Assembly: GCA_022836615.1 (NCBI GenBank) | Contig: MU405346.1 | Span: 1-64,000, forward strand | Source: Annulohypoxylon bovei var. microspora | Lineage: Eukaryota; Ascomycota; Sordariomycetes; Xylariales; Hypoxylaceae | Reading direction: 5' to 3' | Length of the DNA stretch: 64,000 bases | Shown here: positions 13,294-24,719 of the stretch, piece by piece | How the letters are laid out: each line of letters opens with the position of its first letter | Position numbering within the stretch: the first letter of the stretch is position 1 | Position numbers and translations under genes: made by a program | The notes under the pieces: model-generated | Seen by the model: the letters and a program-made list of their open reading frames with translations, nothing else | The model's database searches: none | What the model was told of the DNA's origin: nothing

Positions 13294-15325
13294 TTACCAC
13301 TGAATGGTGGATTCGGCTCCGCCCCAACCAGATTCGGCCTTGACATTGGCCTCGGTGGTAGAAGTCTCTGCAACAGGAGACTCTGCGACAGGAGTGCCGG
13401 TACCCCATGCATCTCCATTGGCGGAACCGGCATCCTCACCTCCCGCAGACTTGGAGTCGGCAGCATTCCAAGGATCGTCTCCCTCCGCCTCCTCGTCGCT
13501 ATTGTCATCCTCGATCGTGAAGTTAGAGGGGTCGGCACCCTCAGGAATGTACTGCTGGAGGAAGTCGGGGACAGGTTGCTTGGTCTCCATCAAAATCTTG
13601 GTCAGCTCCCCGGCAAGTGCCTCGTCACGGTCCGTGTAAAACGAGGTTGCAGTTCCAGTGTGACCAATACGACCAGTACGACCTGTAGAGTGTTAGTTAA
13701 TCACGTCAATTATTCATAATAAGGGACAACTTACCAATACGATGGGTATATTCTTGAATACCTCCGTGATCGGCAGTCGGGAGATCATAGTTGATGACGT
13801 GCACCACGTTGCGAACATCAATGCCACGAGCTGTCACACCGGTAGCGACGAGTAGAGGCGCCTTTCCAGAGCGGAAGGCTCGCATCGCGTCCTCTCGCTC
13901 GCGCTGGGTGCGGTCCGAATGCATGGAGGTGCACGGCAACTCCTTGTGGAAAAGGAAGTCGTCAATCTCGTCTGCGGTACGCTTGTTATTGACGAAGATA
14001 ATCGTGCGGCCAGGCTGAATGGAATAGAGAAGGTCGATGAGAGCACTTCGCTTCAGTTCCTGTCTCACGAAGACGATGTCTTGCTTGATGTTCTCATGAG
14101 TACTTCCGATACGGCCGACACGAATGCGAAGGTGGTTCGTGGCGAGGTGCTCTCTCGCAAGTCGACGAACGGCACCGGGGAACGTAGCTGAGAAGAGCAT
14201 ATATTTCACATTACTCTCTTCGTGCTCTGTTATCCACTGTTAGTTGCTTAATATATCAATGTATTGGAACGCGTGAACTTACCTCCTCCAGTGAAAATCT
14301 TCTCAAATTCCTGCTGCCAGTCGGTGTCAAGCATCTCATCAGCTTCGTCGATCACCATGTATCGAAGTCGACGTAGCGTCATCAAGTGGCCGCGTTCCAT
14401 GATATCAATGAGGCGACCGGGGGTGCCGATGAGAAGATCGCAACCTCGTCCAATCTGTTGAATCTGGTCACGAATCGGTCCTCCACCATAGATCACGCAA
14501 GGGCGTAGCATGGTGCGGTAGCAGAACTTGCGTGCTTCGGTGAAGATCTGAATTGCCAACTCTCGAGTAGGGCAAATCACCAAAACTAGCGGCTCAGCTC
14601 GCACAGGGCGGGCTCCTTCTTTGAACTCCTGGGGAGTTGGACGGGGAGCGGCCAGCTTCTTGGCCTTGCCCATCAGATGGTTCAAGATGGGGATCAGGTA
14701 GGCTGCGGTCTTGCCCGAGCCTAGGATTAAAGCAAGTTAGCATAACTACCTACATATTGGTAAATTCAATTGCAGTGAAATAACTTACCAGTCTGAGCAA
14801 TGGCGATCAAGTCGTATCCCATGTTGATGGCCGGGATGCAATACTTCTGGATCGGGGTTGGAGTCTCGTAGCCAGACATCTTGACATTCTTCAGCATGAC
14901 CGGATGAAGGCCAGCGGCTTCAAATGTGAAGACGGGTAAAACTCGTTCCTCACCCTCCTGCGAAACGTTGATCGAGTAGATCCTAACTTGATTAGTGGGA
15001 TATCACCCTGTAGAGATTCATAGATGAGGACTTACTTAGAGATGTCAAGACCAGCACCGAATCGCTCATCGGGATGACCAAAAAGCTGGACTTCCAGCTC
15101 GGGGTTCTCAGGGCCGACCTCGCCCTCTTCGCCCTGCCACTCATACACGGCTCCATTGCCGCCCCACTGGCGGTCAACATCGGTCTCGGTGTAATCATAA
15201 TTGAAGGGTTGGCCCCAGTCACCAACCGGCTTCTCAGGGCGCTTAGGCTCCTCCGAGGTGGAGGGGGCGACAGGCTGCTCAGGGAGCGCCGCCGCCATGT
15301 CCGAGACTCCCCAGTCGGCAGACAT
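13294..15325 (-). CDS. DEAD-box ATP-dependent RNA helicase, Ded1/Vasa-like
   Basis: This is an RNA-unwinding ATPase of superfamily 2; relatives act in translation initiation or RNP remodelling. There are five exons: 15036-15325, 14789-14982, 14283-14720, 13735-14226 and 13294-13682. They are separated by introns of 53, 68, 56 and 52 bp, and the product is 600 residues. All core motifs are present: Q motif GYETPTPIQ (about 134-142), motif I QTGSGKT (160-166), PTRELA (212-217), TPGR (261-264), DEAD (286-289), SAT (320-322), ARGID (440-444) and HRIGRTGRIG (469-478). The C-terminus is Ser/Glu/Ala-rich and ends with Gly-Trp repeats; the N-terminus is also Trp/Gly-rich. No RGG-rich N-terminus typical of yeast Ded1 is seen, so exact orthology is uncertain. 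Intron 3's acceptor was chosen at GATAACAG because the alternative gives a stop. Confidence 0.92.
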
Positions 15326-17564
15326 GTTAGTTGATTGATAAGTAGTTGTTCCGTAAAGGCTAGAGAACTTGGATTAGCGCAAATGAAAAGACATATAGCC
15401 AAGCATTTCCCATGATATTTGGCAATGAAAAAAGAAAAAGAAAATAGGTGAAATTCAAATAGAAAGGCTAGTCACGAGTTGAGATATTCGCGTGGTGTAA
15501 AGTCAAAACAGGAGTAATCTAAGTGTTAAGAGCACATGACATGAAGGAAGGTGTGTAAATATGCAGATGTACGAGAAAACGGGCATAGGGAAGATTTGGA
15601 TAAACGAAGGAAATACTCAGAGAAAAATACTCACAAGTCCTATCAGATTGTCAAGAGCGGATTTTGCACGATCGCAAAGTCCGGAACTGAAAGCTGAAGT
15701 AGTTGACCTAGATAGACTTCTAGGTATGCGCTTGTCAAGAGTAGCGGAAACGACCTAGCAGGACCAAGTTAGAAATTTAATGTTGAATGAGAGTAGAAAA
15801 CGCGAGACTCTCATAAGGGATCGAGTAAAGAAGGAAGCGGGTAAGGAAATGTTTATTCTGGGAGTAGTGCTAGGAAAGTACTGTGTCCTACTAGGTAGGC
15901 AAGGGACATTAAAGCTAGCTAGGTACTAACTAACTTACCAATTGCCAGTAGAAAGTCTTAGTAGCTTCAATGTTGTTTACAAGAAGAGGGATGAATATTT
16001 TGAAAGGTAGGGGACGTGTAGCAGATGGTTTACCTAGTGGTAGGAGAGACGAATGTGATCTGTGTATAGATTCGCGACGGGGAAAGCAAGAATCGCGTCC
16101 AAAGTAGAAGTATGAGATAACTTCCTCGCGACGAAGACACGTAAGGAGAGGTTTAGAGAAAAGGAATAGGCTTACTGGAGGGAGATGAGGAAGGATGAAG
16201 AAATGATGTAGTAAAAGGTAGACTTGGGAGAAAGTTTACCTTGAATGAACTATGATCAATGGGCAATGAAAGTGATGATGGAGATTAGGAAAGTAGCAAT
16301 GGAGATTGGGGATTGAGATAATTACCAGGTATGAAAAGGATACTTACTTCCTGTAGTAGATGATGTTGTGGGCAGACTTGATCTGACCAAGGGATTTGCG
16401 AAGGATGACGTGAAGAGAGTTATGAAAAGTGTTGGGTAAAGAAAAGAAGGATGGAAGGAAACTGGAAGGAGATTTCAGATGATGTTAAATACCTTAGGCA
16501 CAAGATGCCATAGGCGATGGGCAAGACCGAACCGACGATACTTGGGCAGGTGCCTCGGAGACTGGTGGTATCCGGAACAGCAACGACGATGGTATGCGGT
16601 TACTGTTTATTCTAGTGACTATTATATTTCGGTGTATAGAAAGTTCGATCGAAGTCTGTGTAGTTGGGGAGGAAGCAGCGATTCTGTTATAGGGGGGGTG
16701 TTCACGCTACGTCACACTTATCCATATGTAGATACGTTGATGTGTTGAAACTTCCTTGACTAAGGTGACAGGATAGGGATATTCTAGTACAATATTCTTA
16801 CAAGGGAAGGAGCCTTGGGTTGTGCCTGTAAGATAGCTTTATCAATTCTGTTAATCACCAAGTTGATCTAGTCAACAGCCCCTTTTTATATCTTTGATGT
16901 ATTTGCTTCTTATGTGAACTGTTATTTGCAATCTAACAAAAGTCTCTATGTGTATGTAACCCCCCTACTGCCTTAGAATATATTTAGGGGTGGATATAAC
17001 TGTTTATTCAATGGTGTAGCTACCCACAAGTTTAAGGAGCTATCGATTCCCCAGGGAGGTAACAGGTAACAGGAGAATATGTAGATAAATTGATGTTGGT
17101 TTATATCCTTGGCATATAGCTAGGTAGAATAAGATAGTTACGGAAGAAGCCCAGAAGAAGCCGTATTGAGTATCAAAAATTCGAATGCCTAATGTAAAAA
17201 CTGATACTGTAGGACTAAAACATATTAATTCAAATTATTATATCCCTACGTATTTTATTTGGTACTTGTTAGCCTTAGTGTAGTCTTCATCGTGTAGTGG
17301 AATAGTAATGGAATATCTTGGGATTGGATTGGGTTTAGTTAAATAGGGGAGGAGGGGGTTGGGGGTTTACGACTTTTGGGTATTATGTTATAATAGGTTG
17401 CCAGTTAGGCACATAAGAAAGAGGGACGGGATATCGTACCGGAAACGAAAGTTAAATTAAGCTTATTTTAACGTTAAATTTACGGTTGGAATGGAAACAC
17501 ACATTTGTTTGTGACGGATTGTATTCGTAGGACGTATCTGATAATGTGTTAAGACTTAGCTTAG
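15326..17564. other. promoter and probable spliced leader of the helicase; IPI1 3' flank
   Basis: No coding region is supported. On the minus strand the part next to the helicase is pyrimidine-rich and holds several good splice donors: GTGAGT near 15628-15633, GTAAGT near 15936-15941 and GTAAGT near 16344. A good acceptor (CTCTAG) sits at about 15360, only 35 bases before the helicase ATG. This suggests introns in the 5' untranslated leader. The distal part (about 16750-17560) is AT-rich and is the 3' flank of IPI1. Confidence 0.45.
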
Positions 17565-18681
17565 TTACATGATATATCCATCCCACAAGTGCTCATCATC
17601 GTCAAGTCGTGAGTTCTGTTCATAATCAGCCATCCCATCCCTCAGTACCTGATCTAGCGTTGCCGCAGCTCTCCCAGCAGTTCCCCCTTCTTTCTTGGCC
17701 ATATCCACGCCTATCTCGACCACCGCCATGAATCTCTTCTGGAAGATGTCCTGCCTGTCCTCCCGGTTGCGATAAATCTCGCCGTCCTCGTCTCTAGGAG
17801 GTTTGAATAACCCGAGATAGCCAAACGCATCCGGCGTTCGTGGCACGCGGCCTATGTTGCCGAACCAGTCGCTAGGGGTCCAGGGTGTGGGTTCACTCGG
17901 CTTGAATCCCATCTCTAGAAATTTAGAGAGTATAAGCATCTGTCGTGGGAAGGATTGCCCGTATTTCTTGGCGCCGAACGTAGTTCTAGGCGCGGAGGAC
18001 CACCCGCTCTTCGCCCCAGCGATCGGGACAGGCTTGGCTGTCCATCCCAGCACAGACATGAAGTCCCTAAGTGGCTTTACCCAGCAGCCGGGACTCGAGA
18101 CGACATCCTCCCCGGCAACATCAAGGAGCCATTCCATGTAGTTGAGCCCGTCATCCTTGACCTCCTGTGAGATATTGGTCATGGTTCCTCGGATATAAAG
18201 CATGATCTTCTCAACATGGGGCCGGACTTCGTCGGCGGGTAGATTCCGCAGCAGCTTCAGTAACTGATTCCGCACGGGCCCGGAGGAGTCGGACATCACC
18301 GGTAGAAGCTTCTGGAGCAATGTTGACGTCCCTACCGGATTTGTCGGCGGGGTGGTCGATAGTTGTCCCGCAAGGTACGATAGCGCATCTTTGCGCTGGG
18401 TGTCTGAGCGGGAGGCCGTAAGAGAGAGGTTATGTTTGAATCGTTCAGTCGGATTCGGTGCATTCTCAGCTAGCTGCTGTTGTAACACGATAGCTACAAG
18501 AATTGATCAATTAGTCTTAAATCGTGATGATGTACAATACTTATATGAAGAACGACATACATTTAGACTTAAAGCTCGTATCTGTGAAGTTGGCAGCTTT
18601 CGGCTTGGCTTTTCCTACTTTCAGCTTGGGCTTCTGGAAGTCCTTCTTCTTTTCCTTCTTTTTCTTGGTACTGGAACCCAT
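17565..18681 (-). CDS. IPI1: IPI1-like pre-rRNA-processing protein (Rix1 complex)
   Basis: Ipi1 is a nucleolar component of the Rix1/Ipi1/Ipi3 complex, needed for ITS2 processing and 60S pre-ribosome maturation; the animal relative is TEX10. Two exons, 18561-18681 and 17565-18493, with a 67-bp intron (GTATGT...TTGTAG), give 349 residues, close to the yeast length. The N-terminus is highly basic (MGSSTKKKKEKKKDFQKPKL) and is followed by the conserved TSFKSKSIVLQQQL junction created by splicing. The next part, LLPVMSDSSGPVRNQLLKLL, fits the helical-repeat Ipi1 N domain. It is divergently transcribed from the roadblock gene, with 361 bp between the start codons. Confidence 0.9.
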
Positions 18682-19042
18682 CTTGACTCGATCATTGGGA
18701 CCAGAAAGACTCGGCGCAGAAGTCTGAGCTAGTCAATCTGTAATATAATTGCCGTACAGTGTTCTAAGTCGTGACGATAATATTCATTCATTAGTCGCAA
18801 TTCAACTTTTTAGCGGTAATTGGCGGCATAATCCAATTCGGGTTAGTCTCTATGTCATTCTTTATCTTATCAAAGTGGCTTGTTTATGTATGTCACTATG
18901 TATGATCTTAGTGGCTCAAGTGGCTTAAGCTATTTACTGTACTTGGTCCCTAAACTGTCTTGGAGATATTCAAGAAACAGCTGGAGAACTGTTTGAATTC
19001 ACTGCGATTTAAGTAATTCCTGTAAATTACAAGCGAGAGAAA
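18682..19042. promoter_or_regulatory. divergent promoter between IPI1 and the roadblock gene
   Basis: A 361-bp interval separates two start codons that face away from each other, so it must contain both promoters. It is AT-rich. I see no unambiguous TATA box or known operator. Confidence 0.55.
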
Positions 19043-19596
19043 ATGGCCGACAAACCACTAGTAAGATCTATATCATTCATCACCATGTTATAGTTAACTA
19101 ACAGATTAGCCCTCCATCAACACCGAATCCATAGATGAGTCCCTGCACCGGCTCTCCAAGAAACCCGGCGTCAAAGCCTGGCTCATGATCGACCGATCCA
19201 ACGGCGCCGTCCTCAAGACCAACGGCCAGATATCCGCTATCCGACCCGCGCGATCTCCTAATACCAACAACAACAATAACAAGATATCGCTGCCGCTACC
19301 GAGTCCCACCGGCGGTTCTTTCTCGACTGACGTCAACGCCAATACCAATAATGAGACCCAGGCCGCTCAAGAACTTGCCAGCATGGTCTGGACCTTCCTG
19401 AGCACCGCGGGGAGCCTGGTGGATGAGATTGATTCAGAAGTAGGCTATGCTCGAAAGTGGGAGAGGATGAGGGGCTAATTGGTTGGTGTAGGATGAGTTA
19501 AAGCTGCTTAGACTGCGCACGAAGAAGCAGGAGCTCGTCATCGTGCCCGAAGTCAAGTATCTGCTGGTCGTTGTCCACGACACACCTCCAGTGTGA
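19043..19596 (+). CDS. roadblock/LC7 dynein light chain
   Basis: Roadblock light chains dimerise and bind the dynein intermediate chain for microtubule transport; relatives also regulate GTPases. Three exons, 19043-19060, 19110-19439 and 19492-19596, with introns of 49 and 52 bp, encode 150 residues. The first exon holds only MADKPL. The domain begins at about residue 14 (SLHRLSKKPGVKAWLMID), and the C-terminal strand is LVIVPEVKYLLVVVH, as in the family. Most family members are about 95-110 residues. Here an Asn/Ser/Pro-rich insert (PNTNNNNNK, then about 25 residues) lengthens the loop after the second strand. The third exon is required to complete the domain; without it the frame stops at 19478. 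Confidence 0.88.
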
Positions 19597-22500
19597 TACT
19601 ACGACTCTATCTCCCTACATCATTCATCGAGTTTGAAGACTCCTAGTCTAGCTTTCACAAGCTAGTGACTATGGCATAAACGGCGTTGGGCGGCGTTTAG
19701 GAAGGCATTATACCCAAGATTGCCAGGATGGAATTGATTTGACAGTGGTGGGCTAGGTTGGGCATTGAAATCGGTCGCCCTAGTTTTGGCACTCCTGTTG
19801 CTTCTAACTAGGGGTTATGTGGTTGTGGATATACCGCCATCGAGGATGGGGAGCCTTTCATGGCCAGGTCTACGCAAGGTACCAACCCCATAGAAGTCTA
19901 GCGCGTTCATCTTGGAGGGTATAAGATGACGACCAAGTTGGCCTGCTGACGTTAGGTTATAATGTGCTCATCAATACAAGGGAGATTTCGATGTCTATCA
20001 CCCTGCTCAAACTTTCCTGGTGTTGAAGACTACGCTAAATCGTTTACCGCTAACCTTCGAATTCTTATACGGAGCTGGAGAGCTGTTCTCTTCGCCCCAG
20101 TAGCATATTATGCAACGGCACTCCGCCAATGTCATCACATCCATCTCGATTGTTGACACCATGAATATCTACAAATATCGAAGTAAGACTAAAAGTCGAA
20201 GGGTAGATTTGGAATATTATCTAGCCCCCATGACGGCTTTCCCCTAGTCAACTCGTCATATTACAGATACCTTACTTGCCGCTCTACTCGTGGCATCGCG
20301 AGGCAGTACCGGAGGAAATATAGTTTCTTAAGAAGTGTATTCCTCTTTAGGAAGTTTCTTGACTATCTCTGCTTGGTGACCGCTGACTCCTGGAGCTGAT
20401 GTTCGATTACTCCTGCGATCCCCAAGCCCACGGTATCGGGCTCTAATTTTTGAGTCCGAACTCTTGAAAGTATTTCTTTCGGATTTCCTTGGTTCTTACT
20501 TACGTGCCGCTTCTTGGTTCCTTGTGGGAGCAAGTTAATAGTGTCTTGATGGCGCCATTTAGCATTCTAACTAAGCTCGCGCGTTGCATTGTCCATATCA
20601 ATCCAAGTATACAGTTGCTGTTCTTGATGAAGCATTGTAACAGTGCCGACAAATCGTTTTCCATTATGCCTGATGATAAGTCTACTTTAGAGACAGAAGG
20701 AGAAGAGATGATGGTTTCTGATTACCCCTGGAGCCGAGGGGAACTCGTCGAAGTGGTCAGTCTCGTTTGGCCCTTCGCTCTGAGGCCGCCGATGTTAAGA
20801 GACATATTGGCAGCGGAGATTCATTATTAGAACCTAGGCGAGTATACATACACCATTCTCTCAACAGCGTGATGGCTCTATTTCATATGCCCGGGAGAGA
20901 GGTTTCCGAACACAGGCGCATCTGAGCCCAACAGCTGAAACTTGGTGTGTGCAACCCACTCACATACTCCTAGCGTTAAGGATAGATGAATAGCGGACTG
21001 CAAGTAGATGGAGAATACGGAGACGGCGGGCCAAGAACAGTGGCCCTTAGATTGGCTTTCGGACTCGCTTCTTTACGATGACCGAGTAAGCAAGTATTTG
21101 CGCTCGTTACCGTATGAAGCTGATGCGACCCATCCATCCGAAGCCGTTGGCGTCACTAAGTGACTTTAATCACAGAGGCTCACCGCACATATCGTAATTG
21201 GAATTACCAAAATCCCACTTTGAATAGGTGTGGCTATGATGAAACACGTCTCAACTCCACAAGTAGGCTTATGAGAGGCTGCTGATGGCTTTTTCGGATG
21301 AAGCTCCAATATTTAGATACCTACCTAGGTAGGCAGGTAAGCTTTTCTAAACATGATGTTTAGGTTTTATTTCCTGGATCTTCTAATAGCTCGTTTGCCG
21401 TCATTTTGATTCTAAACAGTTGGTGGGATTTCTTGCTCTTTGCGGACAAGAACTATTCACTGGACCGTATTCGATCCGACGCGCCGTGGCTGTACAGCCC
21501 CATTCCTACAAGACAATAGAGCTATGAAACATTAGAATAACATATATACGGTCTTGGTAAAGAATGGGATCGTACCTGTGTCACCTAGTTAATTTGCACT
21601 ACAGTTACTTGAGATCCGCATGAATTACAATAAGCGTAGAGGTGCATAAATATCGGAGGACACTAGCCTAAGCGGTAGAGGCTACACAACTTGTACTACC
21701 AACCAGCATATGAGTATCGTGAAGAGAGCTGGTGAAGATTTTGCTTATCATCAATTGGTCGTCAGTAGCACTAACAAGGTGGGTGTATGGTGGGCAACCC
21801 AATGGGTGAATGACAACTTGTCTGTCTGACAGTAAGAGCTAATCACAGCTTTCGAACAACTCAGCTAGCTGTACGTAAGACTCCGGGGAGCTCGACATTT
21901 GTTTCAGATCAGGTGGGATGGTCTATGATCGCAATTAGGCACAGTTGATCGACAAACTTATCACCTTTTGAGCGATTCTAGAATATTTCAGTTGGCGCTG
22001 AAGGTACCATAGGATTATTGATGCATGCGTAGGATGAAATAATATGTAGACGCTAGAAATGACATATGCAGGCGAAACGTACTTTAGCTAGGATAGTCAT
22101 CCAGCAACCATTCTCAAGGTATAAGTCCCATAAGACCGAATGATTGAGCTAGTTGGTACAAATGTGATCTGAGTAATAGTCTCGTTGATCTCCGAGGCTC
22201 TCACATCATATCGAATATAGCGACTTAAAATTTAACGTTACTTTAGATGTAGATGCGAACAGTTTCTCTTGAAATTTTCGAGACGAACATGGTTTAGGAC
22301 CCGCGTTTCGGTCTAGGCTAGTCAGCGCGTACCATGTAAATTAACAAAAGTAGCCGGATCTTTCGGATTGAAGTCAAGATAAAGACCATTTATAATAAGA
22401 CAGCTTAAAGTAGTATAAGCCCCATTACGGTACGGCGCGGGACCTAAATGGTAGAAGACTTGTCAATAGTAAGTTGGAGATCAAAGTCGATACAACCTCG

Positions 22501-24719
22501 TAGTATTGGCATTGTTTCGAATTGTTAAGCAAACCATGAAATTTCGACAGTAATAGAGACTAGTTCGCGCTCTAATGTAATATAGAAACTCTAGGCCGTT
22601 TGCAACTAACAGTTAGCTTATGCTACGTAGCTTACAGTAGTTTGGATTCCGCGCCATATTTAAGAAAGTGGGTGGACTCGCGGCCCGGACGGGGTAGTAG
22701 TAGAAAAGCGGAAGAGGCTCGAAAGTCCGGTTCGGTGGATCTACTTAGGATCTAGATAGCCACCCACGCAAGCCACGTAAAGCGTGACGGCTGAAACTGC
22801 TAGTGAGCCCTGGAGACCCAGAAACGACGTGGATGGTATGTATATAACCCCAGTTAATGTCGGTGTGGCTTTTTTCTTTGAGGAATGCCACGGCTGCCGG
22901 GGAGTGAAGTGCACGGTTCTATTGGGTTTTGGGAGTCGAATGGCTGAAATTATTCGTCGGGGGATTTTGAAGTTACCAAATCCGTATAGACCCGTACAGC
23001 GAAAAGTCCCTGTCCACTCTATGCTTAGGACCTATGAGCTGTAAAGTTCACTTGAAACAGCACAAGATGTGCATGATATCTAGCTTACCAGCTGATTATC
23101 TTGCTCATCATCCATGGCTATCACAGCCTGACTGCAAGGGGTGTAAAGACCAATGGTCCGAATCCATCTATCATGGATTCTAGAAATCCGGCACTTTTCG
23201 ACGCTAGCTTGGCGGCTCATGGCATACACTAATACATGATGATTCGGAGAGAGGTTACTGGTCCGGGACATACATAGGCAGATAGGTTCCGAACTTTGGA
23301 GAGGTGACATAAGAACCCAAGGTTTGCTTTTAATAATAGGTTGCGCCGCCCAAGCCTGATCTTCCACGATTGTGTGATCTGAAATTTACACCGGCTGTCA
23401 GGTGCACCCCTATTATCGACTCTGTGAGATGGTCAAGTTGCCCTATTCAGAATTATTTAGGCTCGAATCATCGCTTCAATCTCAACCCCAACCGGAACTG
23501 GTTGGCTTGGCGGTCGTCCTCATGGCACATTCATAACGAACACGACAGACTTGTTCTGTAACCTCAATGCAAGCTCCGCGCGGCGTGCCGTTGGACGTCA
23601 CATCTGGCGCCTTAAACAGTCGAATAGGCCCCCAAGACGAGTTTATCAAGATGCCTTCGCTGGCGGTGCTTAAACGTTCAGCACTGGTCTTCATTAAAGA
23701 TGCCAAGGAACCAAGAGATGGCAACCGGCAGAAACGGTCATCTCATTGCACAGGCATTCGAAGGTTCATACGTCGGCCAAGAGAAAGGATTCGTAAGACT
23801 TATTCCACACCGGCACGGAATAAATTGAAAAGGGGTAGCAGGGTTATTGGGGAGGGAGGAGAAGAAGAGGAAGAAAGAGAAGGTTCTCGACCTTGGGATG
23901 TTCGTGAAGATGGAGTCGATGGCGAAGGCGAAGGCGAAGATAAATCTTCTAAAGCTTTAACTTTAGGTTTAGGCCTAAACTTACCTGGCTTGGGTTTAGG
24001 CGCGTTCGGAGCACGCCGTGGTGGTACGGGGACGGGGACGGGTACAAGTACAAGTACATTCAGTGCTAGTACAGGTGCAGGTGTAAGTGGTGCGGAGAAA
24101 CCAATGAAAGTCAGTACAGCGGCAACCACGGTACTGTTAACCCACGAGATATTTCCTCTTTTAGCAACCCCTACCGCAACCCTTACCGCTCCTACCCTCT
24201 AAAACGCATCTTCCTCTATCCCTTTTCAGGCACCTTCCACTTGGTACCTGGTACCTGAGTGTTCATTATTCTTTCTTATTTGCTAAGTGGCCAGAGTGGT
24301 TTGGAGTATTGTAGGAATTGGCAGTTGTCAAACAGCTCACAAGAGTCGATCCTCCCAAATTCCTCCAGTCCAGCAGCAGGCAACCCCAGTTCAAGTACAA
24401 TTTCAAGGTACAAAAACTTGGAACCAATACAATTTTCCAATGTGGGATTAACGACGCGAAACCCCCTAAATTGTCTTCTGACCTCAGCTGATTTCTCGTG
24501 CCTAGACCCTGCATCTGCGCTGTTTTTTTCTTTTTTTGAATTTTATTCTCATTTCTCAATTATTCGAATAGCAGGAACTATTAAATCGCACAGCTGAATT
24601 ATTGTCTTGGTATAAGGCAATAGCACGTGTTTGAACAGCTACATAATTTCCTAAACAAGATTCGACGACTCGTTATAGGCTTTTACAGTGGTAACTAACA
24701 ATTGCTTAATTACTTAGGT
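19597..24719. other. gene-poor region of about 5 kb
   Basis: No gene could be supported. From 19600 to about 23500 stops are dense in all frames, with no recognisable domain. At 23567-24202 (+) and 23800-24129 (-) two open frames overlap on opposite strands, in a low-complexity stretch rich in GAAGGCGAAGG and GGGACGGGGACG repeats. Neither frame has family resemblance. The end of the region must contain the promoter and the missing first exon of the gene whose recognised coding starts at 24720. A TAGGTA palindrome lies near 21320. The composition could reflect an old mutated repeat element. Confidence 0.4.

Noticed and set aside
23567..24202. Plus-strand frame of 211 codons with Glu/Gly/Thr-rich repeats, and a minus-strand frame inside it with a hydrophobic N-terminus
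   Set aside because: Both arise from low-complexity GAAGGCGAAGG and GGGACGGGGACG repeats, overlap each other and show no domain, so neither is listed as a gene.
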